Shown here one piece after another: positions 36,298-47,363 of a stretch of 64,000 bases of DNA. The translations under genes and the position numbers were made by a program. Source of the DNA: Escherichia whittamii (GTDB lineage: Bacteria > Pseudomonadota > Gammaproteobacteria > Enterobacterales > Enterobacteriaceae); NCBI RefSeq assembly GCF_014836715.1, contig NZ_JACSQI010000001.1, positions 1-64,000 on the forward strand, in the 5' to 3' direction. Under the pieces are notes generated by a model that worked only from the letters and a program-made list of their open reading frames with translations, was not told the origin of the DNA and did no database searches. Every line of letters starts with the position of its first letter. The stretch's first letter is position 1.

Positions 36298-37122
36298 ATG
36301 CAGCAGTTACAGAACATTATTGAAACCGCTTTTGAACGCCGTGCCGAGATCACGCCAGCTAATGCAGACACCGTTACCCGCGAAGCGGTAAATCAGGTGA
36401 TCGCCCTGCTTGATTCCGGTGCACTGCGTGTTGCGGAAAAAATCAACGGTCAATGGGTGACGCATCAGTGGTTGAAAAAAGCGGTGCTGCTCTCTTTCCG
36501 TATTAATGATAATCAGGTGATCGAAGGGGCAGAAAGCCGCTACTTCGATAAAGTGCCGATGAAATTCGCTAACTACGATGAAGCGCGTTTCCAGAAAGAA
36601 GGTTTCCGCGTTGTACCACCAGCAGCAGTGCGTCAGGGTGCATTTATCGCCCGTAACACCGTGCTGATGCCGTCTTACGTCAACATTGGCGCATACGTTG
36701 ATGAAGGTACAATGGTTGATACTTGGGCGACTGTTGGTTCCTGTGCGCAGATTGGTAAAAACGTCCACCTGTCTGGTGGTGTAGGCATTGGTGGCGTGCT
36801 GGAACCGCTGCAGGCTAACCCGACCATTATTGAAGATAACTGCTTCATCGGCGCACGTTCTGAAGTCGTTGAGGGCGTGATTGTCGAAGAAGGTTCCGTC
36901 ATTTCCATGGGCGTATACATTGGTCAGAGCACCCGTATTTACGACCGTGAAACCGGCGAAATCCACTACGGTCGCGTACCGGCAGGTTCTGTGGTTGTTT
37001 CCGGCAACCTGCCGTCGAAAGATGGCAAATACAGCCTTTATTGTGCAGTTATCGTTAAGAAAGTTGACGCGAAAACTCGCGGCAAAGTCGGTATTAACGA
37101 ACTGCTGCGTACCATCGACTAA
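36298..37122 (+). CDS. dapD: Tetrahydrodipicolinate N-succinyltransferase
   Basis: DapD transfers succinyl from succinyl-CoA to tetrahydrodipicolinate in the lysine/meso-diaminopimelate pathway that feeds peptidoglycan. The 274-aa protein has an N-terminal helical domain, a left-handed beta-helix of hexapeptide repeats ([20 protein letters not shown] onward) and the C-terminal [12 protein letters not shown]-like segment, here [17 protein letters not shown] strong terminator follows. Confidence 0.98.
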   Translation: MQQLQNIIETAFERRAEITPANADTVTREAVNQVIALLDSGALRVAEKINGQWVTHQWLKKAVLLSFRINDNQVIEGAESRYFDKVPMKFANYDEARFQKEGFRVVPPAAVRQGAFIARNTVLMPSYVNIGAYVDEGTMVDTWATVGSCAQIGKNVHLSGGVGIGGVLEPLQANPTIIEDNCFIGARSEVVEGVIVEEGSVISMGVYIGQSTRIYDRETGEIHYGRVPAGSVVVSGNLPSKDGKYSLYCAVIVKKVDAKTRGKVGINELLRTID

Positions 37123-37134
37123 AAGTATGCAAAC

Positions 37135-37162
37135 GGGCAGCACGATGCTGCCCAGTTTTTTT
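37135..37162 (+). terminator. Rho-independent terminator after dapD
   Basis: The perfect 8-bp stem GGGCAGCA / TGCTGCCC with a CGA loop is followed by a run of T (AGTTTTTTT). yaeI starts immediately downstream, so it needs its own promoter or read-through. Confidence 0.9.
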
Positions 37163-37175
37163 GCAGGGATGGATG

Positions 37176-37988
37176 ATGATCACACGCAGGCGTTTTTTAC
37201 AGGCTGCCGCCGCAACGTTAGCCGTCGGATCATGCTTTAGCTATATACATTATTGGGAACCCGGCTGGCTTGAATTAACCCGGCAACGCATCTCCTTTTT
37301 TAAGGATAAAGACCGCCCCTTCAAAATTCTTTTTCTTGCCGATCTCCATTACTCTCGTTTCGTGCCACTCACCTTAATTTCTGAAGCCATTACTCTTGGC
37401 ATAGCGCAAAAGCCTGATTTGATTTTGCTGGGTGGCGATTACGTCTTATTTGATATGCCGCTGAATTTTTCGGCGTTCAGTGACGTACTCTCCCCCCTCG
37501 CCGAATGTGCGCCGACGTTTGCCTGTTTCGGCAACCACGATCGGCCCGTCGGCACGCAGAAGAATCGCTTCATTGGCGAGGCGCTGAAATCGGCGGGGAT
37601 CACGGTGTTGTTTAACGAAGCCACGGTAATTACCACTCGAAAGCGGCGATTTGAACTGGTAGGCACCGGTGATTTATGGGCCGGACAATGTAAACCACCG
37701 CGCGCAAATGAAGCCAACATGCCCAGGCTGGTGCTGGCGCATAATCCCGACAGTAAAGAAGTCATGCGTGATGAAACGTGGGATTTGATGCTGTGTGGTC
37801 ACACTCACGGCGGTCAGTTGCGTATTCCGTTGGTTGGCGAACCTTTTGCACCGGTTGAAGATAAACGCTACGTCGCCGGGTTAAACGCGTTTGGCGAGCG
37901 ACAAATCTACACAACCCGCGGCGTGGGAAGTTTGTATGGCTTGCGGCTCAACTGCCGCCCGGAAGTGACGCTACTGGAGCTTGTGTAA
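37176..37988 (+). CDS. yaeI: Metallophosphoesterase YaeI
   Basis: This is a calcineurin-like metallophosphoesterase; E. coli YaeI has phosphodiesterase activity, physiological substrate unknown. The 270-aa protein has a twin-arginine signal (TRRRFLQAAAATLAVGS) and the metal motifs ADLHYSR, GGDYV, GNHDRP and GHTHGG. An in-frame ATG directly precedes the chosen start (37173). Many substitutions near the N-terminus and mid-protein separate it from my memory of K-12 YaeI. Confidence 0.92.
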   Translation: MITRRRFLQAAAATLAVGSCFSYIHYWEPGWLELTRQRISFFKDKDRPFKILFLADLHYSRFVPLTLISEAITLGIAQKPDLILLGGDYVLFDMPLNFSAFSDVLSPLAECAPTFACFGNHDRPVGTQKNRFIGEALKSAGITVLFNEATVITTRKRRFELVGTGDLWAGQCKPPRANEANMPRLVLAHNPDSKEVMRDETWDLMLCGHTHGGQLRIPLVGEPFAPVEDKRYVAGLNAFGERQIYTTRGVGSLYGLRLNCRPEVTLLELV

Positions 37989-38143
37989 AATTCTATCGCC
38001 AGAATAAAGCAGGTAATTTTTTAAATTTTACGCCATGATAGAAGTCTGGAAGAAAAAGGCTTTCTGCGATCACAGTCGAGCCGGGCGGGCCAGGCCAAAT
38101 GCTAAGATAAGCACAATTTACTGACTCATTTTGAGGTAACGCT

Positions 38144-38530
38144 ATGTACGACAATCTGAAAAGTCTGGGTATTACCAATCCTGAAGAAATTGATCGTTAC
38201 AGCCTCCGGCAGGAAGCCAACAACGATATTCTGAAAATCTATTTTCAGAAAGACAAAGGCGAGTTTTTCGCTAAGAGCGTGAAGTTTAAATATCCGCGTC
38301 AGCGTAAAACAGTGGTCGCCGATGGTGTGGGTCAGGGTTATAAAGAAGTGCAGGAGATCAGCCCGAATCTGCGTTATATCATTGATGAGCTTGATCAAAT
38401 CTGCCAGCGTGACCGCAGCGAAGTTGATCTTAAACGCAAGATCCTCGACGATTTACGTCATCTGGAGTCAGTAGTGACCAATAAGATCAGCGAGATTGAA
38501 GCGGATCTGGAAAAACTGACGCGTAAATAA
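38144..38530 (+). CDS. yaeH: YaeH, DUF3461 family protein
   Basis: This 128-aa soluble, highly charged protein is YaeH (UPF0325/DUF3461) with no known function. It starts [20 protein letters not shown] after GAGGTAACG and ends in a helical segment rich in D, E, K and L ([20 protein letters not shown]). Length equals K-12. It is a single gene between yaeI and convergent cdaR, followed by a GC-rich palindrome. Confidence 0.92.
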   Translation: MYDNLKSLGITNPEEIDRYSLRQEANNDILKIYFQKDKGEFFAKSVKFKYPRQRKTVVADGVGQGYKEVQEISPNLRYIIDELDQICQRDRSEVDLKRKILDDLRHLESVVTNKISEIEADLEKLTRK

Positions 38531-38557
38531 TCCCGAATTGACGGTTAGCTCGGGCAG

Positions 38558-38590
38558 TCCCCTCTCCCCTTCGGGAAGAGGGTGAGGGGA
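38558..38590. repeat. GC-rich palindrome after yaeH (BoxC-like)
   Basis: TCCCCTCTCCCCTTCGGGAA and GAGGGTGAGGGGA form an imperfect inverted repeat between the convergent yaeH and cdaR genes. It looks like the dispersed BoxC-type GC-rich palindrome of E. coli and may end both transcripts. Family assignment is tentative. Confidence 0.5.
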
Positions 38591-38624
38591 CCAAGCCAGC
38601 GCCGCTTCGACCTTAACGCATAAC

Positions 38625-39782
38625 CTACCGCTCTTCATCCAGTTGCAGCGCCACATACAGCAGCAACCTGTCATCAAAATTGCCCAAATCCAGCCCGGTC
38701 AGTTCTGATATACGATTAAGCCTATACTCCAGCGTATTACGATGGATAAACAGCGCCTTTGACGTTGCCAGCGGTTGCACATTATGGCGAAACCACGCTG
38801 CCAGCGTCCGTCGCAACAAGCCATTATTATCCATCGCTTTTAGCCGTGCCAGAGGACGAGCCAGTTCGTTGGCTTGCCAGTCGCCACGTAAGCTGTCGAG
38901 TAATACTGGCAGCATCAGATCCTGATAAAAATAGCAGCGATTTTCTGGCATCCGCTGCTTGCCTACCATCATCGTTGTTTTCGCCGTACGATAAGAACGC
39001 GCAATACTGCCAGCACCAGTAAAATAATTGCCCAGTGACACGCGAAAACGCAGCTGGCCATACTCCTTCATACGAGTAATAAGTTGCTCTACTCGCTTAC
39101 GATGGTCTTCCGCATCCCAGCGCCCAAACGTATTCAACGCCGGTTTCAGCACCACCATTTCAGTTAGCGAGACTATCGCCACCAGATTATTGCGTTCCGG
39201 CGTGGTGAGTGCATTTTGCAGTTGCTGTAGTTCTGCCATCGCGCTGTCCACGCCAAGCTGGCCGCTGTCGACCTCAACAATGGCCACCACGCGGGGTTGA
39301 TTGAGATCGATGCCCAGTCGTTGCGCCCATTCGGTTAACGCTGGCGTATTTTCTTCAGCCTGAATCAGATGCATGACTAACTCTTCACGCAGTCGGCTAT
39401 CCTGCGCCAGCAGGTGCATCAACCGCGACTGTTCCAGCATCATCTCCGCCGTCATACAGACCAGTTCGCCATATTTGCGCAAATGCTCCGGTTCACCGGT
39501 CAGGCCAATAACGCCGACAATCTCGCCTTCCAGCCGTAACGGCAGGTTAATCCCCTGACGTACACCATGCAGATGGCGCGCCACCGCATCATCGATATCG
39601 ACCACCCGCCCCTGCGATAGTACCAGTAGTGCACCTTCGTGCAATTCACCAATACGCTCACGATCGCCGCTGCCGATAATTCGCCCGCGAGCATCCATTA
39701 CGTTGATATTGGTATCGATGATGCGCATGGTGCGCGCCACGATATCCTGCGCCATTTTGGTATCAAGATGCCAGCCAGCCAT
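38625..39782 (-). CDS. cdaR: Sugar-diacid regulator CdaR
   Basis: CdaR (SdaR) activates glucarate, galactarate and glycerate genes (gud, gar) in response to sugar diacids. The 385-aa protein has an N-terminal sugar-diacid sensing domain (DTNINVMDARGRIIGSGDRE), a central segment and a C-terminal PucR-type helix-turn-helix (FIHRNTLEYRLNRISELTG). I chose ATG 39782 (MAGWHLDTK) over a start 18 nt upstream; it gives the K-12 length. degP lies divergently behind a terminator region. Confidence 0.95.
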   Translation of the reverse strand: MAGWHLDTKMAQDIVARTMRIIDTNINVMDARGRIIGSGDRERIGELHEGALLVLSQGRVVDIDDAVARHLHGVRQGINLPLRLEGEIVGVIGLTGEPEHLRKYGELVCMTAEMMLEQSRLMHLLAQDSRLREELVMHLIQAEENTPALTEWAQRLGIDLNQPRVVAIVEVDSGQLGVDSAMAELQQLQNALTTPERNNLVAIVSLTEMVVLKPALNTFGRWDAEDHRKRVEQLITRMKEYGQLRFRVSLGNYFTGAGSIARSYRTAKTTMMVGKQRMPENRCYFYQDLMLPVLLDSLRGDWQANELARPLARLKAMDNNGLLRRTLAAWFRHNVQPLATSKALFIHRNTLEYRLNRISELTGLDLGNFDDRLLLYVALQLDEER

Positions 39783-39889
39783 AAGCCCTCCGTTATGCAC
39801 GGTTTAGCATAAGGAAGTAAGCAACGCACGGCATTGTGCAAATGCACAAAGGACGACGGAGAAATATGGAGTTGTGGAGGGGGTCACAA

Positions 39890-39928
39890 ATTGAAAAGAG
39901 AACCCCTTCCCGTTTGCAGGAAGGGGTT
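39890..39928 (-). terminator. Terminator after degP
   Basis: The perfect 10-bp stem AACCCCTTCC / GGAAGGGGTT (39901-39928) with loop CGTTTGCA is followed on the minus strand by TCTCTTTTCAA. It lies 8 bp after the degP stop. Confidence 0.7.
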
Positions 39929-39936
39929 GAGGGAGA

Positions 39937-41364
39937 TTACTGCATTAACAGGTAGATGGTGCTATCACCGCGCTGAATGTTCAGCGCCAGCACTGACGGC
40001 TTGCTGTCGAGAACTTTACGCAGTTCAGCGATGTTTTTCACTGCCTGCTGGTTCGCGCCAATAATCACATCACCTTTTTTCAGGCCAATCTGCGCAGCCG
40101 GAGTGCCGGTTTTCACGTTGTTCACGACCACGCCCTGATCTTTGCCTTTATTGCTCATTTCAGCGCCTTCAATGCCGTTGAAGATAGAGCTGGAATCAAC
40201 TTGATTCTGGCTGCTCTGCTGCAGTTCCAGATTCACGTTGACCTGCTTACCATCGCGCAGCAAGCCCAGGGTCAGTTTGCTGCCCACTGGCATAGTACCC
40301 ACCTGAGCACGCAACGCGGCAAAGCTGCTGATCGGCTTACCGTTCAGTGAGGTGATCACATCACCCGCTTTAATGCCCGCTTTTGCAGCGGAGGAATTCG
40401 GCAGAACCTGGCTTACGAAAGCGCCACGCTGGGCGTCAACTTTCATCGCTTTCGCCAGTTCAGAGTTCAGCTCGGTCCCCATAATGCCCAGCTCACCGCG
40501 TTTCACCTGGCCGTATTCCACCATCTGCGAGGTCAGGTTTTTCACCATGTTGCTCGGGATAGCAAAACCGATACCGATGTTACCGCCGTCTGGTGCAAGG
40601 ATCGCGGTGTTAATACCGATCAGTTCACCGTTCAGGTTAACCAGCGCACCACCAGAGTTACCCCGGTTGATTGCTGCATCCGTCTGGATGAAGTTTTCGT
40701 AGTTTTCGGCGTTCAGACCGCTACGGCCCAGTGCAGAGACGATACCGGAAGTTACCGTCTCGCCCAGACCAAACGGGTTACCGATAGCGACGGTGTAATC
40801 ACCCACGCGCAGCGCATCGGAATCCGCCATCTTAATCGCAGTCAGGTTTTTCGGATTCTGGATCTGGATCAGCGCGATATCAGAGCGCGGATCTTTGCCG
40901 ACCATCTTCGCGTCGAACTTACGGCCATCGCTCAGTTGAACTTTAATGACCGTCGCGTTATCGACAACGTGGTTGTTAGTCACGACATAGCCTTTATCGG
41001 CATCAATGATGACGCCAGAACCCAGCGCCATGAATTTTTGTTGCTGGCCACCGCCGTTACCACCTTGTCCACCGCCCTGACAGAACGGAGAGCTCAGGAA
41101 CGGAGAACCTTCCTGGCAGAACGGGGAATCATCACCAAAGAACTGCTGGAAATTACGCGGCATACGCGGCGTATTAACGGTTGTGCTACCTTCTACGTTA
41201 ATGCTGACCACTGAAGGCATCACCTTTTCGAGCATCGGTGCAAGGCTTGGCATCTGCTGGGCTGTCGTTGCCGAAGAAGTCTCAGCCGCCGTTGCAGAGA
41301 GCGGAGATAACGCCAAACCTAAACTCAGAGCCAGTGCACTCAGTGCTAATGTGGTTTTTTTCAT
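39937..41364 (-). CDS. degP: Periplasmic serine endoprotease/chaperone DegP
   Basis: DegP degrades or refolds misfolded envelope proteins in cage-like oligomers. The 475-aa precursor has a Sec signal peptide ending ATA (26), the trypsin-like triad H132, D162 and S237 (TNNHVVD, RSDIAL, RGNSGGAL) and two PDZ domains (about 281-380 and 385-470). It is one residue longer than the 474-aa K-12 protein, from an extra Gly in the glycine/glutamine-rich LA loop (CQGGGQGGNGGG). A sigma-E promoter and a candidate CpxR site lie upstream. Confidence 0.98.
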   Translation of the reverse strand: MKKTTLALSALALSLGLALSPLSATAAETSSATTAQQMPSLAPMLEKVMPSVVSINVEGSTTVNTPRMPRNFQQFFGDDSPFCQEGSPFLSSPFCQGGGQGGNGGGQQQKFMALGSGVIIDADKGYVVTNNHVVDNATVIKVQLSDGRKFDAKMVGKDPRSDIALIQIQNPKNLTAIKMADSDALRVGDYTVAIGNPFGLGETVTSGIVSALGRSGLNAENYENFIQTDAAINRGNSGGALVNLNGELIGINTAILAPDGGNIGIGFAIPSNMVKNLTSQMVEYGQVKRGELGIMGTELNSELAKAMKVDAQRGAFVSQVLPNSSAAKAGIKAGDVITSLNGKPISSFAALRAQVGTMPVGSKLTLGLLRDGKQVNVNLELQQSSQNQVDSSSIFNGIEGAEMSNKGKDQGVVVNNVKTGTPAAQIGLKKGDVIIGANQQAVKNIAELRKVLDSKPSVLALNIQRGDSTIYLLMQ

Positions 41365-41409
41365 GTATTTCAGTCTCGATTAACAGATAACGCAAAATTG
41401 CTGTGTTCT

Positions 41410-41437
41410 TCAGATTCGTTTTATAGCGCGAAGTTCC
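41410..41437 (-). promoter_or_regulatory. Sigma-E promoter of degP
   Basis: On the minus strand GGAACTT (41431-41437), a 16-bp spacer and TCTGA (41410-41414) match the sigma-E consensus, about 46 bp upstream of the degP ATG. It fits the known sigma-E control of degP in E. coli. Confidence 0.85.
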
Positions 41438-41465
41438 GAACTAAAGTTTCTGCAAAAAGTAAAAA

Positions 41466-41483
41466 TTTATTGTCCGTCTTTAC
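41466..41483 (-). promoter_or_regulatory. Candidate CpxR box upstream of degP
   Basis: The minus strand reads GTAAA (41479-41483), 8 bp, then ATAAA (41466-41470), a near match to the CpxR direct repeat GTAAA-N5-8-GTAAA, just upstream of the sigma-E promoter. CpxR activation of degP is established in E. coli; this exact site is inferred. Confidence 0.5.
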
Positions 41484-41493
41484 AAAAGCCTGG

Positions 41494-43011
41494 TTATTGT
41501 TCTACGGCCATCAGACGTCGGTATTCGTCCCACGCATAAAGGTCTGTCATACCGCTGATATAATCCTGTAACAGCCGGCAGCGGTAATAATATTCCCATA
41601 GCGGAAACTCAGGAGAATCTGACGGTAATTTACTGACAGCCTCAACATAGGCCAACCGATGGCGCGTTGAGAGCTTATGGAATAAACGCGTTTCAATGGG
41701 GAAACGTTTCACACGTTCTTTTTCAACAAGTTCGATGAAGTCTGATAACGACATGTTTAACAACGGTCGATAAATCTCTAATAAACCGCTAATCACTCGG
41801 TAGCCCTGCAATTCAAGCTGCTCGACATCTGGATGGCTAAACACATGTTTTACAGCGACATTTTTATATAATTTCAGCAACTGGCTACATTCACTGGCAT
41901 CTTCTAACAGTGCATGATTAAAGGTTCCGGCAAAAATTTCAGGTAAGTTATCAATAAATCGTTGTGCCGCATACGGCACCAGTTTATTTAAGGTATTTAC
42001 GCGTAAATACATAAAAAACTGATCTTCCGTACTACGACTTAAGCTATTTGAGCGCGATTTTTCCCAGGCATTTTCTACCACCTGCGCAAACAGCGAACCG
42101 TTCTCGTGCTGGCCCCACGCTTCATGCAGATGATGATAAAGTTGTTCAACGGTAAATATTCTTTTTTCCACCGCATCTTCAAGGTCGGCCACACAATAAG
42201 ATATATCGTCGGCAGCTTCCATAATCCACGTTAATGGAAAGCGACTGTAAAGCGCTAAATTAAGTTCTTTACGTAAACGCGCAATATAGAATTCTTCAGA
42301 AAGGTAGTAGCCCGGCTTTTTCATTAAATAGTCGTGAGTCTCAGGCGTTTCACCACGCCACCACGCCGGACGGGTATATTTTAAAATACCGCCAACCTGA
42401 GCCCAGGTAAGATTCATCCGCATCAATGTATGCACCAGACGAATACCTTGTGCATTACCCTCAAAATGACATAAGTCCTGACGAATTTTTCGCCGCAGAT
42501 CGTTGAGCGACTCCTCCCCCTCCCTCAATCGCAACACTGCCACGCTACAGCGATCGTCGGTCAGAGGCTGGCTTTCGGCATCTGCCGGGTATAAACGCTG
42601 GCGAAACCAGTCATTAATCGCCGCTTCGCCAAAATGACCAAACGGCGGATTTCCTATGTCATGCATCAGACACGACATTTCGACAATGCTTTCAAACGGC
42701 CCGGTCAACTCGTCCAGACCGTAAACCACCAGCAATTTAAGCTCTTTCAGGCGGCTCAAAATCTCTTTAGCGATATAACGCCCCACCTGCTGAACTTCCA
42801 TAGAATGGGTAAGACGCGTGCGCACGGCGGCATTGCGCTCAAGTGGGAAGACCTGGGTTTTTTGTTGCAGACGGCGAATCGCCGGGGAGTTGATAATACG
42901 CCCGCGGTCGCTCTCGAAGATCCGCAGGATCTCATGTTCAGTTTTAACGCCCTGCGGTGAACGATAACGACGATGCCAGTTTATTTTATTTCGGAAATCA
43001 ATCTGTGCCAT
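41494..43011 (-). CDS. dgt: Deoxyguanosinetriphosphate triphosphohydrolase
   Basis: Dgt cleaves dGTP to deoxyguanosine and triphosphate, affecting dNTP balance and mutation rate. The 505-aa HD-domain protein has metal ligands H69 (RLTHSMEV), H117 and D118 ([13 protein letters not shown]) and catalytic H126. It is divergent from mtn; their starts are 83 bp apart. Length equals K-12. Confidence 0.97.
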   Translation of the reverse strand: MAQIDFRNKINWHRRYRSPQGVKTEHEILRIFESDRGRIINSPAIRRLQQKTQVFPLERNAAVRTRLTHSMEVQQVGRYIAKEILSRLKELKLLVVYGLDELTGPFESIVEMSCLMHDIGNPPFGHFGEAAINDWFRQRLYPADAESQPLTDDRCSVAVLRLREGEESLNDLRRKIRQDLCHFEGNAQGIRLVHTLMRMNLTWAQVGGILKYTRPAWWRGETPETHDYLMKKPGYYLSEEFYIARLRKELNLALYSRFPLTWIMEAADDISYCVADLEDAVEKRIFTVEQLYHHLHEAWGQHENGSLFAQVVENAWEKSRSNSLSRSTEDQFFMYLRVNTLNKLVPYAAQRFIDNLPEIFAGTFNHALLEDASECSQLLKLYKNVAVKHVFSHPDVEQLELQGYRVISGLLEIYRPLLNMSLSDFIELVEKERVKRFPIETRLFHKLSTRHRLAYVEAVSKLPSDSPEFPLWEYYYRCRLLQDYISGMTDLYAWDEYRRLMAVEQ

Positions 43012-43094
43012 GTCCTCTCCCGCGTGAGAAATACGCTTCCCCTCAAGCGCATGATAAACTATGCCTTCAAATCGAGCTTATCGCGAGTAAATCT

Positions 43095-43793
43095 ATGAAA
43101 ATCGGCATCATTGGTGCAATGGAAGAAGAAGTTACGCTGCTGCGTGACAAAATCGAAAACCGTCAAACTATCAGCCTGGGCGGTTGCGAAATCTATACCG
43201 GCCAACTGAATGGAACCGAGGTTGCGCTTCTGAAATCAGGCATTGGTAAAGTCGCAGTGGCGCTGGGCGCAACTCTGCTGCTGGAACACTGCAAGCCAGA
43301 TGTGATCATTAACACCGGTTCCGCGGGTGGCCTGGCGCCAACGCTGAAAGTGGGCGATATCGTTGTCTCGGACGAAGCACGTTATCACGATGCGGATGTC
43401 ACGGCGTTTGGCTATGAATACGGTCAACTGCCTGGCTGCCCGGCAGGCTTCAAAGCAGACGATAAACTGATCGCTGCCGCCGAGTCCTGCATTGCCGAAC
43501 TGAATCTTAACGCTGTACGTGGCCTGATTGTTAGCGGCGACGCTTTCATCAACGGCTCTGTTGGTCTGGCGAAAATCCGCCACAATTTCCCGCAGGCCAT
43601 TGCAGTAGAAATGGAAGCGACGGCTATCGCTCACGTTTGCCACAATTTTAACGTCCCGTTTGTGGTGGTGCGCGCTATCTCTGATGTCGCCGATCAACAG
43701 TCTCACCTTAGCTTTGACGAGTTCCTGGCCGTTGCAGCCAAACAGTCCAGCCTGATGGTTGAGTCACTGGTGCAGAAACTGGCTCATGGCTAA
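43095..43793 (+). CDS. mtn: 5'-methylthioadenosine/S-adenosylhomocysteine nucleosidase
   Basis: Mtn (Pfs) splits adenine from methylthioadenosine, S-adenosylhomocysteine and 5'-deoxyadenosine, supporting methionine salvage and AI-2 precursor formation. The 232-aa protein has [16 protein letters not shown] (catalytic Glu region), NTGSAGGL, and [11 protein letters not shown] with the ribose-binding Glu. The ATG at 43095 gives the known length; an open frame continues 138 nt upstream into dgt. It overlaps btuF by 8 nt. Confidence 0.97.
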   Translation: MKIGIIGAMEEEVTLLRDKIENRQTISLGGCEIYTGQLNGTEVALLKSGIGKVAVALGATLLLEHCKPDVIINTGSAGGLAPTLKVGDIVVSDEARYHDADVTAFGYEYGQLPGCPAGFKADDKLIAAAESCIAELNLNAVRGLIVSGDAFINGSVGLAKIRHNFPQAIAVEMEATAIAHVCHNFNVPFVVVRAISDVADQQSHLSFDEFLAVAAKQSSLMVESLVQKLAHG

Positions 43794-44586
43794 GTCACTA
43801 TTCAGGGCGCTGGTCGCCCTGTCTTTTCTTGCGCCACTGTGGCTCAACGCCGCGCCGCGTGTAATCACACTCTCCCCCGCTAACACCGAACTCGCGTTTG
43901 CCGCAGGGATCACGCCGGTAGGAGTCAGCAGTTATTCCGACTATCCGCCAGAAGCACAGAAAATTGAGCAGGTTTCCACCTGGCAAGGGATGAATCTGGA
44001 GCGCATTGTGGCTCTAAAGCCCGATCTTGTCGTAGCCTGGCGAGGGGGTAACGCCGAACGGCAGGTTGACCAGCTTGCTTCGCTGGGAATAAAAGTCATG
44101 TGGGTCGATGCGACAAGCATTGAACAAATTGCCGATACGTTACGTCAACTGGCCCCGTGGAGCCCGCAACCTGACAAGGCCGAGAAAGCCGCGCAAACCT
44201 TGCTGGAACAGTATGCGCAACTCAAAGCTAAATTCGCCGATAAACCTAAAAAACGTGTTTTCTTACAATTCGGCATTAATCCGCCGTTCACCAGCGGAAA
44301 AGAGTCGATTCAGAACCAGGTACTGGAAGTTTGCGGTGGAGAAAACATCTTTAAAGACAGTCAAGTTCCCTGGCCGCAGGTTAGCCGTGAACAGGTATTA
44401 GCACGCGCGCCACAGGCCATTGTCATCACTGGCGGAGCGGATAAAATTCCTAAAATAAAGCAATACTGGGGCGAACAACTCAAAATTCCCGTTATTCCCC
44501 TCACGAGTGACTGGTTTGAACGCGCAAGCCCACGTATTATCCTCGCTGCACAACAACTCTGTAATGCGCTTTCGCAGGTGGATTAG
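43786..44586 (+). CDS. btuF: Vitamin B12-binding periplasmic protein BtuF
   Basis: BtuF binds cobalamin in the periplasm and delivers it to the BtuCD ABC importer. The 266-aa precursor has a signal peptide ending near LWLNA (about 22) and a class III binding-protein fold: two lobes joined by a long helix ([33 protein letters not shown]). The ATG at 43786 lies inside the end of mtn. yadS follows 36 bp later, so mtn-btuF-yadS is likely an operon. Confidence 0.96.
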   Translation: MAKSLFRALVALSFLAPLWLNAAPRVITLSPANTELAFAAGITPVGVSSYSDYPPEAQKIEQVSTWQGMNLERIVALKPDLVVAWRGGNAERQVDQLASLGIKVMWVDATSIEQIADTLRQLAPWSPQPDKAEKAAQTLLEQYAQLKAKFADKPKKRVFLQFGINPPFTSGKESIQNQVLEVCGGENIFKDSQVPWPQVSREQVLARAPQAIVITGGADKIPKIKQYWGEQLKIPVIPLTSDWFERASPRIILAAQQLCNALSQVD

Positions 44587-44622
44587 CGCCTGACCTTTCA
44601 GGTGCTCAGTGGGGATTGAACA

Positions 44623-45246
44623 ATGCTCGTCTATTGGCTGGATATAGTCGGTACAGCGGTATTTGCCATCTCCGGCGTTTTGCTGGCCGGAAAATTGCGT
44701 ATGGACCCTTTTGGCGTCCTGGTTCTGGGCGTGGTTACCGCAGTAGGTGGCGGGACAATTCGCGACATGGCGCTGGATCACGGCCCGGTATTTTGGGTGA
44801 AAGATCCCACCGATCTGGTCGTCGCAATGGTGACCAGTATGCTGACTATCGTTCTGGTACGCCAGCCAAGACGCTTACCCAAATGGATGCTGCCGGTGCT
44901 GGATGCCGTTGGTCTGGCAGTGTTCGTTGGCATTGGCGTCAACAAAGCCTTTAATGCGGATGCGGGTCCATTGATTGCAGTATGTATGGGCGTTATTACG
45001 GGCGTTGGCGGCGGGATCATTCGCGATGTGCTGGCGCGCGAAATCCCGATGATTTTACGTACAGAAATCTACGCAACAGCCTGTATTATCGGCGGTATTG
45101 TCCACGCTACGGCTTATTATACGTTTTCCGTCCCGTTAGAAACGGCCAGTATGATGGGGATGGTGGTAACGCTATTGATTCGTCTGGCGGCTATCCGTTG
45201 GCATCTTAAACTGCCGACGTTTGCGCTGGATGAGAATGGGCGTTAA
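44623..45246 (+). CDS. yadS: TRIC/UPF0126-family inner-membrane protein YadS
   Basis: This 207-aa membrane protein contains two UPF0126 (TRIC-like) units, each with GGGxxRD-type motifs: AVGGGTIRDMALDHGP and GVGGGIIRDVLAREIP. About seven membrane helices are expected. Bacterial relatives are trimeric cation channels or have been linked to glycine uptake; the role of YadS is not established. It is third in the mtn-btuF-yadS cluster. A hairpin separates it from convergent erpA. Confidence 0.9.
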   Translation: MLVYWLDIVGTAVFAISGVLLAGKLRMDPFGVLVLGVVTAVGGGTIRDMALDHGPVFWVKDPTDLVVAMVTSMLTIVLVRQPRRLPKWMLPVLDAVGLAVFVGIGVNKAFNADAGPLIAVCMGVITGVGGGIIRDVLAREIPMILRTEIYATACIIGGIVHATAYYTFSVPLETASMMGMVVTLLIRLAAIRWHLKLPTFALDENGR

Positions 45247-45256
45247 AGAGAGAAGA

Positions 45257-45281
45257 TGTGCCGGATAGTTTATCCGGCACA
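45257..45281. terminator. Bidirectional hairpin between yadS and erpA
   Basis: A perfect 11-bp inverted repeat TGTGCCGGATA / TATCCGGCACA with a GTT loop lies between the convergent stops. There is no clear T tract on either side, so termination efficiency is uncertain. Confidence 0.6.
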
Positions 45282-45292
45282 TTAACAGCAGA

Positions 45293-45637
45293 TTAGATGC
45301 TGAAGGAAGAACCGCAACCGCAGGTGCTTTTCGCGTTCGGGTTGGTCACGATGAAACGCGAACCTTCCAGTCCTTCAGTATAATCAACGGAGCCACCAAC
45401 CAGATATTGCAGGCTCATCGGGTCAACCACCAGGCCAACGCCCTGTTTTTCAATGGTCATATCGCCTTCGTTCACCTGATCATCAAAGGTGAAACCATAC
45501 TGGAAGCCGCTGCAACCGCCACCGGTGATATACACGCGTAATTTCAGATTCGGGTTATCTTCGTCAGCGATCAGGCTCTTAACTTTGTTGGCTGCTGCGT
45601 CGGTAAACTCCAGCGGCAGTGCTACGTCATCACTCAT
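45293..45637 (-). CDS. erpA: Iron-sulfur cluster insertion protein ErpA
   Basis: ErpA is an essential A-type carrier that passes Fe-S clusters to targets such as IspG and IspH of the MEP pathway. The 114-aa protein has the three conserved cysteines C42 ([11 protein letters not shown]), C106 and C108 (STCGCGSSF). I chose ATG 45637 ([11 protein letters not shown]) over a start 33 nt upstream because it gives the known length. It is convergent to yadS, with clcA behind it. Confidence 0.97.
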
Positions 45638-45718
45638 ATTTTGCTCCAAACGACATCGGCAATTGGGCAAATTCTAACCCAATAATAACTGCCATTATCT
45701 AATACCCTGGTATTTCGT

Positions 45719-47158
<1,440 letters not shown>

Positions 47159-47363
47159 TCATACAAATAAGATGACGGCATTTTACTCGCACACTCCATG
47201 AAAATCCTTTGCAAAGCGTAATGTTTCGAATACACAAAACTTTTATACTCTACGAAGTCAACGTTGCAGCAGTAAAAGCAACTTAGTGTTGACCAGTATT
47301 TAACTTGTTATGAATAACCTAGAATAGCAGCCATTCACTTTTTCTACGAATCAGGAACCCTCC

